Source: an uncultured Oscillospiraceae bacterium (GTDB lineage Bacteria > Bacillota > Clostridia > Oscillospirales > Ruminococcaceae). Taken from it: a stretch of DNA of 64,000 nt. This document shows, piece after piece, positions 46,281-54,739 of this stretch. The position numbers were made by a program, and so were the translations under genes. Under the pieces are notes generated by a model. That model ran no database searches. It was not told the DNA's origin and worked only from the letters and a program-made list of their open reading frames with translations. The stretch's first letter is position 1; each line of letters opens with the position of its first letter. The DNA lies in assembly GCA_949285935.1 (NCBI GenBank), contig CASEAH010000026.1, positions 32,258 to 96,257 on the forward strand. The letters are read 5' to 3'.

Positions 46281-46330
46281 GGTTTTTTCTTTACAGTTGT
46301 CAAAAAAATTTATATTTCTTCCCAAAGCAG

Positions 46331-46362
46331 CAAAAAGCGCCCCGGGGGGAACCCCCGGGGCG
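46331..46362 (-). terminator. Terminator of mazF
   Basis: A 12-bp GC stem (GCGCCCCGGGGG against CCCCCGGGGCGC) with a tiny loop, followed leftward by TTTTTG. It separates mazF from the ylxM operon. Confidence 0.85.
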
Positions 46363-46390
46363 CAGCGTTTTCCCTTCAACTTCCGGCCTT

Positions 46391-46753
46391 TTATGTAGTC
46401 CTTCCCTTGTCGTCCAACCCGAAGCTGATGGACAGCGCCCGGTCGATCTGGTGCATGGCCGGTTCATCCAGCCGCCCCATCTTTTCCTTCAGGCGCTTTT
46501 TGTCCAGTGTCCGGATCTGTTCCAAAAGGACTACTGAATCCTTGGCCAAGCCGCAGCGGTGCGAGTCCAGCTGAATATGAGTAGGCAATTTGGCTTTCTC
46601 CTTCTGGCTGGTGATGGCCGCGGCAATGACGGTGGGGCTGTACCGGTTGCCCACATCATTCTGGACGATGAGCACCGGACGGATTCCTCCCTGTTCCGAA
46701 CCCACCACCGGACTCAGGTCGGCATAGTATATCTCACCACGTTTGACGGTCAT
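46391..46753 (-). CDS. mazF: MazF/PemK family mRNA interferase (EndoA type)
   Basis: A 120-residue toxin-fold endoribonuclease. [23 protein letters not shown] with RPVLIVQND, and LPTHIQLD, match B. subtilis EndoA/NdoA, which cuts single-stranded RNA at short sites. ATG 46753 is preferred over a GTG five codons upstream. In B. subtilis the order is acpS-ydcC-alr-ndoAI-ndoA; here alr and the antitoxin gene are missing and no small antitoxin frame precedes it. A terminator separates it from the lipoprotein gene, so it should have its own promoter. Confidence 0.93.
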   Translation of the reverse strand: MTVKRGEIYYADLSPVVGSEQGGIRPVLIVQNDVGNRYSPTVIAAAITSQKEKAKLPTHIQLDSHRCGLAKDSVVLLEQIRTLDKKRLKEKMGRLDEPAMHQIDRALSISFGLDDKGRTT

Positions 46754-46870
46754 CTGTTCACTCTCCACCTTTAAAGTTTCTCTGATGATATTGTGTCCCG
46801 CATCCGGGGTCTCTAATCATCAGCACTCAAGGCTTTGTTCTCATTTTATTCATCAGGCGGAGAAGTGACA

Positions 46871-46911
46871 AAAGGCCGCCTGTCCTCCCACAAGGGAAAA
46901 CAGGCGGTCCG
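46871..46911 (-). terminator. Terminator of the acpS-nnr-lipoprotein operon
   Basis: ACCGCCTGT and ACAGGCGGC with one G-T pair, followed leftward by TTTTG, right at the end of the lipoprotein gene. Confidence 0.7.
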
Positions 46912-46912
46912 C

Positions 46913-47443
46913 TTACAAAAACTCGAATTCCGATACCTGGATCTGCGCATCCAAATCGGGAATTAAAATTTCCTTGATTTCCATGGTTTCTTTTTCCAGG
47001 ATGATTTGGAAAGCAGCCGTATAAAAGCTGCCCTCCGCCGTTACCGTCTCCTCCTCTTCCCGGACGGAAAGGCCTTCCCATCCTCCGGTAAAGAGCAGCT
47101 GCCGCAGAACCGGGAGGATGGACTGAGCCGGGATATCCGTACCTTCCAGAGGCATCTCCATCCCCCGGTACTCGATCCGGGCCTCTTCCTCCGAAAGAGT
47201 TACGGAAAGGCCCTCCAGCAATTCCGGGCTGTCAAAAGCCAACTGCATACTCCCGTCCTCCCCTTTTTCCACAAAGGCGGACGCTTCCATTTCTTCCCAC
47301 TGGATATCCGCCCGGAAAGAGAAGCTCCGGTTCAAAGTTTCCCGCATCATGGCCTCATAGTCCACAGGAGGCTCGGCTGCGGAGCCGCATCCCCCCAGCA
47401 AACAGCAAAAAAGACAGATACAAAGGGCGCAACGTTTGAGCAT
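46913..47443 (-). CDS. Putative lipoprotein
   Basis: A 176-residue protein with signal peptide and lipobox CLLGGC (Cys at about 19), then an acidic beta-rich domain (AFVEKGEDGSMQLAFDSPE). The position matches B. subtilis ydcC, a LolA-like lipoprotein between acpS and alr, but similarity cannot be judged by eye. It starts 15 bases after nnr and ends in a terminator. Confidence 0.75.
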   Translation of the reverse strand: MLKRCALCICLFCCLLGGCGSAAEPPVDYEAMMRETLNRSFSFRADIQWEEMEASAFVEKGEDGSMQLAFDSPELLEGLSVTLSEEEARIEYRGMEMPLEGTDIPAQSILPVLRQLLFTGGWEGLSVREEEETVTAEGSFYTAAFQIILEKETMEIKEILIPDLDAQIQVSEFEFL

Positions 47444-47458
47444 GGCGAAAAAACCTCC

Positions 47459-48985
47459 CTATTGTCCGGCGCTCTCCAGAAAAGCCTTTCCCAGTGAGCC
47501 CGCCACGTCGGAGGGCTGCATGGATTCCACGCCCCACTCCGCGGCGGCCAGTTCCGCGGCCCGTCCGTGAAGCCATGTGCCGGCCCGGGCCGCCTGGGGC
47601 AAGGCAAGTCCACGCACTGTCATGGAACCCAGGATCCCCGCCAGAACGTCTCCGCTGCCTCCCCGGGCCAGTCCGCTGTTTCCCCGGAAGCTCCCCCATA
47701 CGCTCCCGTCCGGCGCGGCAATGGCAGTCAGAGGCCCTTTGAGGAGCACCGTGATGGAATATTGCCGGGCGGCTGCCCCCGCCGCGGCGCAGACATCCTT
47801 CCCTGTTTCATCCATATGCGCGCCAAAGAGCCGTGAGAACTCCCCGGGATGGGGGGTAACCAACACCGGGCAGCGGGTGCGTTTCAGCAGCTCCGGCTCC
47901 CCCGCCAGCACGTTAAGGGCATCCGCATCCAGCACAAGGGGAAGATCCGCCCGCTCCAAAATCCCACGCACCAGAGCGGCCGTATCGTCACAGGCAGTGA
48001 GGCCGCAGCCCACCACTGCCCCGTCGCATCCTTTCAGCGCCTCCAGTACCCGATCCAGCTCCCATGCAGGGAGACTTCCGCGGGAATTTTCCCGGCAGGG
48101 GGTGTACAGGACCTCCGGCAGCCGTCCCGCCGCCAGTTGGCATACAGAGCCGGTGGAAATCAGATGTACATACCCCGCCCCGGACCGGAGCGCCCCCATG
48201 GCAGACAGTTGGGCCGCCCCGGGAAACCGCCGGGATCCGCACACCAGTCCCAGCCGTCCGTTGGTACCCTTGTGGCCCCAGGGAAGACGCCTGGCAGGAA
48301 GATCCCATGGGCCCACAGTGGTCAAGACACATCCTTCCCGGTTGTCGGTCAGGGAAAACTTCGCCGTTTCCAGCTTATCCATATAGTCCCCCCGCCAGGG
48401 CACCAAATGCGCCGGTTTGGGATAGCCCATGGCTATGCACAGGGCGCAGGGCAGGCAGGCTTCATACCGCCCTGTATCCGCCTCCACACCGCTGGGAAGG
48501 TCCAGCGCCACAGTCGTCTCTCTTCCCCATGCACAGCAGGCAAAAAGGCCCTCGTCCCGGGAGGACGGCGCGCCCCGGAATCCCGCGCCGTAAAGAGCGT
48601 CTATTGTCAGGTGAGGCGGATCCTTCTCCAGTTCTGCCAGTACGCCGGCCTCCTGCTCCGGAGTTCCGCAGTCCAGCACCTTTACATTGGGCGGCAGAGT
48701 TCCAAAGGCCTGCCGTGCCGTTTCCGTTGCGGGCGCTCCCTTCCACAGGACCACCGTAACCTCCCCCCCGGCCCCAGCCAATTCCCGGGCAGTCACAAAG
48801 CCGTCGCCGCCGTTGTTTCCCCGTCCGCAGAGGACGACCACCCGGCAGCCGGCCACAGGAAATCGTTCCAGAATGATGCGGGCTGCTTCCCTTCCCGCTT
48901 CTTCCATCATCCGGTCATAGGAAACCCCTTCTTCCGCACTTCGCCGCTCCAGTTTTTTCATACCCGCGCTGGTGACAAATTCCAT
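47459..48985 (-). CDS. nnr: Bifunctional NAD(P)HX epimerase/dehydratase
   Basis: A 508-residue metabolite-repair protein that restores hydrated NADH/NADPH. The N-terminal epimerase (to about 210) has VVLCGRGNNGGDGFVTA; the C-terminal ribokinase-like dehydratase has GVGCGLT-type turns and GNSGLARGGSGDVLAG. The ATG at 48985 has GGGAGG upstream and begins two bases after the acpS stop. The upstream-extended frame overlaps acpS and is not used. Confidence 0.94.
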   Translation of the reverse strand: MEFVTSAGMKKLERRSAEEGVSYDRMMEEAGREAARIILERFPVAGCRVVVLCGRGNNGGDGFVTARELAGAGGEVTVVLWKGAPATETARQAFGTLPPNVKVLDCGTPEQEAGVLAELEKDPPHLTIDALYGAGFRGAPSSRDEGLFACCAWGRETTVALDLPSGVEADTGRYEACLPCALCIAMGYPKPAHLVPWRGDYMDKLETAKFSLTDNREGCVLTTVGPWDLPARRLPWGHKGTNGRLGLVCGSRRFPGAAQLSAMGALRSGAGYVHLISTGSVCQLAAGRLPEVLYTPCRENSRGSLPAWELDRVLEALKGCDGAVVGCGLTACDDTAALVRGILERADLPLVLDADALNVLAGEPELLKRTRCPVLVTPHPGEFSRLFGAHMDETGKDVCAAAGAAARQYSITVLLKGPLTAIAAPDGSVWGSFRGNSGLARGGSGDVLAGILGSMTVRGLALPQAARAGTWLHGRAAELAAAEWGVESMQPSDVAGSLGKAFLESAGQ

Positions 48986-48987
48986 TT

Positions 48988-49350
48988 CTATTCCTCCCAT
49001 GCCACTGCAAACGCTGTGGCCGTGTCCCGTGTATGGGTGATGCTCAGACTCAGGCGCCGTCTGCCGCACAGTTCCCTTGCTTTGCCGGTAAGGTGATACT
49101 CCGGCCGCCCCAACGAGTCGCGGATGATCCCCACTTCCCGCAATTCAAAGCCTCGCAGGCCGGTACCCATGGCTTTGGAGAAGGCTTCCTTGGCTGCAAA
49201 GTGCCCTGCTACTGTCTGCGGGGCGTTTCCCCGCAGGACAAAATATTCCAGCTCTTCCGGTGCGAAATACCGCTCCAGAAAGCCTTTTCGCTCCATGCTT
49301 TTGGCGATCCTCTCAATTTCCACCGAGTCCACGCCCGTCCAAAGTTCCAT
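48988..49350 (-). CDS. acpS: Holo-[acyl-carrier-protein] synthase
   Basis: A 120-residue phosphopantetheinyl transferase that activates ACP with CoA. GVDSVEIERI (Mg site Asp), FAAKEAFSKAMGTG (catalytic KEA) and SITHTRDTATAFAV are typical. The start follows GGAAAGGA. First gene of acpS-nnr-lipoprotein. Confidence 0.96.
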   Translation of the reverse strand: MELWTGVDSVEIERIAKSMERKGFLERYFAPEELEYFVLRGNAPQTVAGHFAAKEAFSKAMGTGLRGFELREVGIIRDSLGRPEYHLTGKARELCGRRRLSLSITHTRDTATAFAVAWEE

Positions 49351-49413
49351 GCTTTACGTCCTTTCCCCCACAAATCCATTTTTCAGGTATCCCCGGATCT
49401 TCATTCTATCCAG

Positions 49414-49419
49414 ATTATA
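49414..49419 (-). promoter_or_regulatory. -10 box of acpS
   Basis: TATAAT preceded by TGC, an extended -10, with no clear -35. It faces away from the pheST promoter, whose -35 begins 12 bases further right. Confidence 0.55.
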
Positions 49420-49430
49420 GCACCAATCAG

Positions 49431-49459
49431 TTGCATTGGGGAGAAATTTGTGCTACAAT
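49431..49459 (+). promoter_or_regulatory. Promoter of the pheST T-box transcript
   Basis: TTGCAT (49431-49436), 17 bases, TACAAT (49454-49459), start of transcription near 49466. Confidence 0.82.
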
Positions 49460-49469
49460 GTGAAACAAA

Positions 49470-49748
49470 TCCATCAAACGCTGAGATCAAGAGAGTAGTC
49501 TTTACGAAGCTGTCCAAGAGAGGCGCTGCCATGGGCTGGGAGCGGCGTTGTCGGCTGTGAGGATGAAGTTCACTTGGGAGCGGCGCTGCTGAAACCGGTT
49601 TTCCGGCGGTAGGCGACGACGGAATCGGCCCCGTTAAAAAGCCGGGAAAGTGCCTGTTCTTTTCAGGAACAGGAAGCTGGGTGGTACCGCGGAAGTGTCC
49701 ATGCGCCTTTCGCCCCTTTTGCCGGGGCGGAGGGCTTTTCTTTTTGTC
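49470..49748 (+). promoter_or_regulatory. T-box leader of pheST, phenylalanine specifier
   Basis: A T-box riboswitch that senses uncharged tRNA-Phe. The AGAGTAG loop strand near 49490 pairs across to TGAAGTTCA, with specifier TTC at 49569-49571 followed by A; TCTTTAC/GTGAGGA form the stem above and CAAG/CTTG the stem below. The antiterminator T-box GGGTGGTACCGCGG is at 49678-49692, and the terminator CGCCCC..GGGGCG with TTTTCTTTTT lies at 49704-49746. Confidence 0.95.
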
Positions 49749-49803
49749 CCGGCCGCAGGCCGCAGATCACCATGATAACCAAAACGCAGGAGGTAGCAAC
49801 GCG

Positions 49804-50823
49804 ATGAAATCGGCATTGGAAGCCATTGGCGCGGCAGCCAGAGAGCAGCTGGCCGGCGCCGCCGACCTGAAAGCTCTGGAAGAGCTGCGCATCAAATTCC
49901 TGGGCAAAAAGGGCGAACTGACCGCTCTTCTCAAGCAGATGGGCGGACTTTCCCCCGAGGAGCGCCCCATTATCGGCCAGCTGGCCAACCAGGTGCGGCA
50001 GGAAATTGAGGAGGAGATCGCTCAGCGGCAGCAGGCCCTTAAGTCTGCTTTGGCTCAGCAGAAGCTCCGGGAAGAAGCTCTGGATGTGACCATGCCGGGC
50101 AAACAGCTTCCCATGGGCCACCAGCACCCCCTCTCTCTGGTACTGGACGAATTCAAGGAAATCTTCCTGGGAATGGGCTTTGATGTGGTCCAGGGTCCCG
50201 AAGTGGAGTTGGATTACTACAACTTTGAAGCCCTCAATATCCCCAAGGATCATCCTGCACGGGATACCCAGGATACCTTTTATATCAACGACAACATTGT
50301 TTTGCGGACCCAGACCTCTCCCGTCCAGGTCCGCACTATGGAGCAGCGCAAGCCCCCCATCCGCATTATTTCTCCCGGACGGGTCTACCGTTCTGATGCG
50401 GTGGACGCCACCCATTCCCCCATTTTCCATCAGATTGAGGGCCTGGTGGTGGACAAGGGCATCACCATGGCCGACCTGAAGGGCTGCCTGGAAACGGTGG
50501 TCAAGCGGATCTACGGCGACGACGCGGTGGTCCGCTTCCGCCCCCACCATTTCCCCTTTACCGAGCCCTCCGCCGAGGTGGATATCCAGTGCTTTAACTG
50601 CAAAGGGGAAGGCTGCCGCCTCTGCAAGGGCGAGGGCTGGATCGAGATCCTTGGCTGCGGAATGGTCCATCCCAAGGTGCTCTCCGGCTGCGGCATCGAC
50701 CCGGAGGTATACAGCGGCTTTGCTTTCGGCATCGGTCTGGAGCGTCTGGTAATGCGCCGGTTCAATATTGACGACCTGCGGTTGTTCTACGACAATGACC
50801 TGCGGTTCCTGAGCCAGTTTTAA
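49804..50823 (+). CDS. pheS: Phenylalanyl-tRNA synthetase alpha subunit
   Basis: A 339-residue class II synthetase subunit. N-terminal coiled coil (about 1-85), then motif 2/3 regions [34 protein letters not shown] and [28 protein letters not shown] is the Cys-rich turn seen in bacterial PheS. The start at 49804 has AGGAGG 8 bases upstream; an upstream frame would begin inside the T-box. It works as an alpha2-beta2 tetramer with PheT. Confidence 0.97.
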   Translation: MKSALEAIGAAAREQLAGAADLKALEELRIKFLGKKGELTALLKQMGGLSPEERPIIGQLANQVRQEIEEEIAQRQQALKSALAQQKLREEALDVTMPGKQLPMGHQHPLSLVLDEFKEIFLGMGFDVVQGPEVELDYYNFEALNIPKDHPARDTQDTFYINDNIVLRTQTSPVQVRTMEQRKPPIRIISPGRVYRSDAVDATHSPIFHQIEGLVVDKGITMADLKGCLETVVKRIYGDDAVVRFRPHHFPFTEPSAEVDIQCFNCKGEGCRLCKGEGWIEILGCGMVHPKVLSGCGIDPEVYSGFAFGIGLERLVMRRFNIDDLRLFYDNDLRFLSQF

Positions 50824-50844
50824 GGAAAGAGGGAGGAAACAACA

Positions 50845-53232
50845 ATGGATCTTTCAATGAGATGGATGCGTGATTTTGTCGCGCTGGATGAAATGCCTCC
50901 CCGGGCCTTCTGCGAAGCTTTGACCATGTCCGGTTCCAAGGTGGAAGGCTACAAGGTGGAAGGCTCCGATATCAAAAACGTGGTAGTGGGACAGGTGACC
51001 GCCATGGAGCGGCACCCCGACTCCGACCATCTGTGGATCTGCCAGGTGGATGTAGGGACCGAGTCGGTTCAGATCGTCACCGGTGCCCAAAACGTTCACC
51101 AGGGAGACTATGTTCCCGTTGCCAAGCACAACTCCCTGCTGCCCGGCGGCCACAAGATCACCAAGGGTAAGCTCCGCGGCGTGGAAAGCTGCGGCATGCT
51201 CTGCTCCCTGGGAGAGCTGGGACTGACCGCCCATGATTTCCCTTATGCCATCGAGGACGGCATCTTCATTCTGGGCGAGGACTGCGACCGGACTCTGGGC
51301 AAAGAGATCCAGTCCGCTATCGGGCTGAACGACACCTGTGTGGAATTTGAGATCACCTCCAACCGTCCCGACTGCCTTTCTGTTACCGGGTTGGCCCGGG
51401 AGGCCGCCGCTACCTTCGGCGTGCCTTTTACCCTGCCCAAACCGGAGGTTACCGGGTGCGGCGACGGCGACTCCATCGAAAACCACCTGAAGGTGGACGT
51501 GCTCAACGGCGACCTGTGCCTGCGGTACATGGCCGCAGTGGTCAAGAACGTCAAAATCGGTCCTTCTCCCCGCTGGATGCGGGAGCGGCTGCGGGCCAGC
51601 GGCGTCCGCCCCATCAACAACATTGTGGACATCACCAACTATGTCATGCTGGAATACGGCCAGCCCATGCACGCTTTTGACCTGAAGTACGTCAAGGACA
51701 ACCATATTGTGGTCCGCAACGCCGCTGCCGGAGAGCACATCACCACCCTGGACGGGGTTGAACGTGCCCTCTCCCCCGAAATGCTGGTCATCGCGGATGC
51801 CCAGTCTCCCTCCGCCGTTGCGGGCGTCATGGGCGGCGAGTACTCGGGCATTCAGGACGATACCCAAACCATCGTCTTTGAATCCGCCTGCTTCCAGGGC
51901 AGCAGCGTCCGTCTTACCGCCAAAAAGCTGGGGATGCGTACCGAATCTTCCGGCCGCTTTGAAAAGGGCCTGGATCCCAATACCTGCCCCCTGGCACTGG
52001 CCCGGGCCTGCCAGCTGGTGGAGCAGTTGGGGGCCGGCGACGTGGTAGCCGGCGTCATCGACCGGGATCACTCCTGCCATGAACCCCGGAAGATCCCCTT
52101 CGATTCTCATTGGATCAACTCCTTTATCGGTATCGACATTCCTGAGTCCCAGATGGTGGAGTATCTCCGCCGGCTGGAGGTGGAGGTAAAGGACGGTTTC
52201 GCCATTCCTCCCACCTACCGGGCGGACCTGGAGCACAAGGCCGACATTGCCGAAGAAGTGGCCCGCCTTTATGGTTACGACAAAATCCCCACCACTGCTC
52301 TGCGGGGCCTGGCGGAGGGTCGGCCCACCCCTCGCCAGCAGTTTGACCGCAAAGCCTCCGCTCTCTGCCGGGCCATGGGCTATTCCGAGATCTGCACCTA
52401 CACCTTCATCAGCCCCAAGCTGTATGACAAGATCAACCTTCCCGCCCAAAGCCCGCTGAGACGCTCGGTGGTCATCTCCAACCCTCTGGGTGAGGATACC
52501 AGCATCATGCGCACCACTGCCCTGCCCTCCATGCTGGATGTGCTGGCCCGCAATTACAGCAACCGCAACCTGGATGCCGCTCTGTATGAACTGGCGGTGG
52601 AGTTCCTGCCCACCTCCGACAATGAGCTGCCTCAGGAAAAGCCCGCCATCGTTCTGGGAGCCTACGGGAAGGACTGGGATTTCTACGCCCTGAAAGGCTC
52701 GGTGGAAACCCTCCTGACCCAGCTGGGTGTGGAGGATGCGGAATTTGCCCCCTGCCAGGATAACCCCAGCTATCATCCCGGCCGGTGCTCGGTGCTGACC
52801 GCCGGCGGTCAGGTTCTGGGCGTTTTGGGCGAAATCCATCCTGCCGTGTGTGAAAACTACGGTATCGAAGTCCGGGTCTATGCTGCTCAGCTGGATGCGG
52901 ATGCCCTCTTTGCCCTGCGCAGCCCCGAAAAGAAGTATGTCCCCCTGCCCAAGTTCCCCGCCTCCACCCGGGATCTGGCCGTCACCTGTGATGACACCAC
53001 ACCGGTGGCCCAGCTGCGGAAGGTGATCCGTCAGCGGGCAGGCAAACTTCTGGAACAGCTGGAGCTTTTTGACGTCTACAAGGGCGCTCAGATCCCCGAA
53101 GGCAAAAAGAGCGTCGCCTACTCCCTGGTGCTCCGGGCAGCCGATCACACGCTCACTGTGGAGGAGTGCGATAAGGTCATGGCCTCCATTTTCCAGGGCT
53201 TGGCAGAGGTAGGCGCTGAGGTTCGCCGGTGA
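50845..53232 (+). CDS. pheT: Phenylalanyl-tRNA synthetase beta subunit
   Basis: A 795-residue subunit with an N-terminal tRNA-binding OB domain (about 40-150), B3/B4 editing domain (IVDITNYVMLEYGQPMHAFD), B5 domain, catalytic-like core and a C-terminal FDX-ACB anticodon domain (from about 700: PLPKFPASTRDLAVTC). It edits Tyr-tRNA-Phe and binds tRNA. It follows pheS by 21 bases with GAGGGAGG upstream. Confidence 0.97.
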   Translation: MDLSMRWMRDFVALDEMPPRAFCEALTMSGSKVEGYKVEGSDIKNVVVGQVTAMERHPDSDHLWICQVDVGTESVQIVTGAQNVHQGDYVPVAKHNSLLPGGHKITKGKLRGVESCGMLCSLGELGLTAHDFPYAIEDGIFILGEDCDRTLGKEIQSAIGLNDTCVEFEITSNRPDCLSVTGLAREAAATFGVPFTLPKPEVTGCGDGDSIENHLKVDVLNGDLCLRYMAAVVKNVKIGPSPRWMRERLRASGVRPINNIVDITNYVMLEYGQPMHAFDLKYVKDNHIVVRNAAAGEHITTLDGVERALSPEMLVIADAQSPSAVAGVMGGEYSGIQDDTQTIVFESACFQGSSVRLTAKKLGMRTESSGRFEKGLDPNTCPLALARACQLVEQLGAGDVVAGVIDRDHSCHEPRKIPFDSHWINSFIGIDIPESQMVEYLRRLEVEVKDGFAIPPTYRADLEHKADIAEEVARLYGYDKIPTTALRGLAEGRPTPRQQFDRKASALCRAMGYSEICTYTFISPKLYDKINLPAQSPLRRSVVISNPLGEDTSIMRTTALPSMLDVLARNYSNRNLDAALYELAVEFLPTSDNELPQEKPAIVLGAYGKDWDFYALKGSVETLLTQLGVEDAEFAPCQDNPSYHPGRCSVLTAGGQVLGVLGEIHPAVCENYGIEVRVYAAQLDADALFALRSPEKKYVPLPKFPASTRDLAVTCDDTTPVAQLRKVIRQRAGKLLEQLELFDVYKGAQIPEGKKSVAYSLVLRAADHTLTVEECDKVMASIFQGLAEVGAEVRR

Positions 53233-53282
53233 TGCTTTTCCCGGCTCCCAGCCTCGTTTTGGACAAAAAACGCAAATTTACC

Positions 53283-53311
53283 TTGTATTTGCATGCAAAA
53301 TAGGGTAAAAT
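53283..53311 (+). promoter_or_regulatory. Promoter of ireB
   Basis: TTGTAT (53283-53288), 17 bases, TAAAAT (53306-53311). Confidence 0.72.
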
Positions 53312-53365
53312 GAAGATACGTGGAGTTCTCCTTCGTTGTCATAAACAAAACAAGGGGGTGTAGCT

Positions 53366-53617
53366 TTGGCAACACATGAACCAACCATATCCTTCTCCAT
53401 TGCCGAAGATAAGGAAAAAGAGGTCAAGGAGATCCTGACTATTGTATACGATGCGCTGCGCCAAAAGGGTTACAACCCAATCAACCAGATTGTAGGTTAC
53501 ATCTTGTCCGAGGACCCCACCTATATCACCACCTACAACAATGCCCGCAGTCTGATCCGTCATATCGACCGGGATGAACTGCTGCAGCTGCTTGTCAAAT
53601 CGTATCTGAAGGATTGA
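53366..53617 (+). CDS. IreB family regulatory phosphoprotein
   Basis: An 83-residue UPF0297 protein ([37 protein letters not shown]). In Enterococcus IreB is phosphorylated by the PASTA kinase IreK at N-terminal threonines and lowers cephalosporin resistance; Thr3 and Thr7 are present here. The start is TTG at 53366 after AAGGGGGTG. In Firmicutes it commonly precedes ruvX and a UPF0473 gene, which are not here. Confidence 0.93.
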   Translation: MATHEPTISFSIAEDKEKEVKEILTIVYDALRQKGYNPINQIVGYILSEDPTYITTYNNARSLIRHIDRDELLQLLVKSYLKD

Positions 53618-53625
53618 TACTGGCC

Positions 53626-53660
53626 ATCGCCCGGTCGCTGACGACTGGGCGATTTCCTTT
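53626..53660 (+). terminator. Terminator of ireB
   Basis: ATCGCCC..GTC and GAC..GGGCGAT form an interrupted stem followed by TTCCTTT. Confidence 0.7.
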
Positions 53661-53689
53661 CTCCATCCTTTCTGCTTCCCTGCTTAAGG

Positions 53690-53718
53690 TTTACAACTTT
53701 TGCCCAATATGGTATCAT
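53690..53718 (+). promoter_or_regulatory. Promoter of the 97-residue gene
   Basis: TTTACA (53690-53695), 17 bases, TATCAT (53713-53718). Confidence 0.7.
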
Positions 53719-53759
53719 AAATAGTTAGTAAATACTTTCATTGATATAGGAGGACGCTT

Positions 53760-54053
53760 ATGGCTGAAAACAAGTTACCTCTCTACAAGGGCAAGCCCTT
53801 GGTCCGCTGCGGCAATACCGTTTATTATGGCCACCCGGCCGAAGCCTATGTGGCCATGCTCCAAATTCTCAGCACCAAACCCGGGCCGGATGGAAATCCT
53901 GCTGCACAAAAGGTGATGGTCCAGATCCTTTCTACCGACGAGAGCCTGAGTCCCAAGGACCGCATCATCAAAAAGACTGAGAAAAACAGTTTGTTTGAGG
54001 CAATCAGCATTGCTTCCATCTGGCTGGAACGGAGCCTCAGTTCTGCGGAATAA
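53760..54053 (+). CDS. Small conserved-looking protein, unknown
   Basis: A 97-residue soluble protein with its own promoter, an AGGAGG site and a strong terminator, so a real gene. It begins MAENKLPLYKGKPLVRCGNT; residues 28-60 (EAYVAMLQILSTK) and 85-97 (SIASIWLERSL) look helical. No membrane segment or known motif. I do not know its function. Confidence 0.7.
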   Translation: MAENKLPLYKGKPLVRCGNTVYYGHPAEAYVAMLQILSTKPGPDGNPAAQKVMVQILSTDESLSPKDRIIKKTEKNSLFEAISIASIWLERSLSSAE

Positions 54054-54102
54054 AAGCAGATGCTCCCACCGGATCCCAGGATACGGCGGCGGTACCTGAC
54101 TC

Positions 54103-54148
54103 AAAAAATCCATCCTGATGCCAGGAAGAGCATCAGGATGGATTTTTT
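54103..54148. terminator. Bidirectional terminator after the 97-residue gene
   Basis: AATCCATCCTGATGC and GCATCAGGATGGATT with AAAAAA before and TTTTTT after. Confidence 0.9.
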
Positions 54149-54506
54149 ACAGGCTGCTGATATCGCCATCTTTTCGCCATTGGGCTTCTTCCGGTAAATC
54201 ATACACCGCAGACCAAGCTGTTTCAGATCGTTCCGATTCCGCCGGTATCTGTTCTCCTGGTTTCAGACGGGGATGAAGTCGCTCCCGGCAACATTATACC
54301 AGCCTCCTGTGCCAAGCCTGCGAAATAAAATCCGGGTTTTTCCTTTTTTTCTCCCATATCGGTCAAATCGAAAGTATCATGCTGTTGACGGGCGGAGGCA
54401 GAATCTTCCGGCGTAAGGGGCTGAAAATTATTCTCCCTCCTTGTTCTGCCAAGACTGCTGCAAAATAAAAACGCAGCGTGATTGCGCATATATCTCTTAT
54501 GATGAC
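54149..54506. other. Gene-free stretch with a short imperfect repeat
   Basis: No ribosome-site-bearing frame. Two segments near 54305-54335 and 54445-54475 share TGCCAAG.CTGC..AAATAAAA, a possible small duplication. No promoter seen. Confidence 0.4.
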
Positions 54507-54557
54507 AAAACCCGGGATCTTTTGGGGGCTGAACCGCTCCGCAAAATCCCGGGTTTT
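54507..54557. terminator. Bidirectional terminator of the acyl-CoA synthetase gene
   Basis: AAAACCCGGGAT and ATCCCGGGTTTT form a 12-bp stem with A/T tracts on both sides, about 180 bases past the leftward gene. Confidence 0.82.
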
Positions 54558-54739
54558 ATTATATGATTTGGGAAGGACGATTTTTAGCACCCTCAAGCGT
54601 GATGCAAGCCCTTCTGTTCCCCACTGGCACCCCTGTCCCCATAATGTGGTCTGGGGGGCTGGGATCATGGTTCTGTGCAGCCGTTTAAAAGCATGAGGTT
54701 TGATTCAAGGAAATTCCGATGAAACCCCTCTGGGCTTTT

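Noticed and set aside
50854-53148. 764-codon minus-strand frame opposite pheT
   Set aside because: Antisense of pheT, which has all expected domains.
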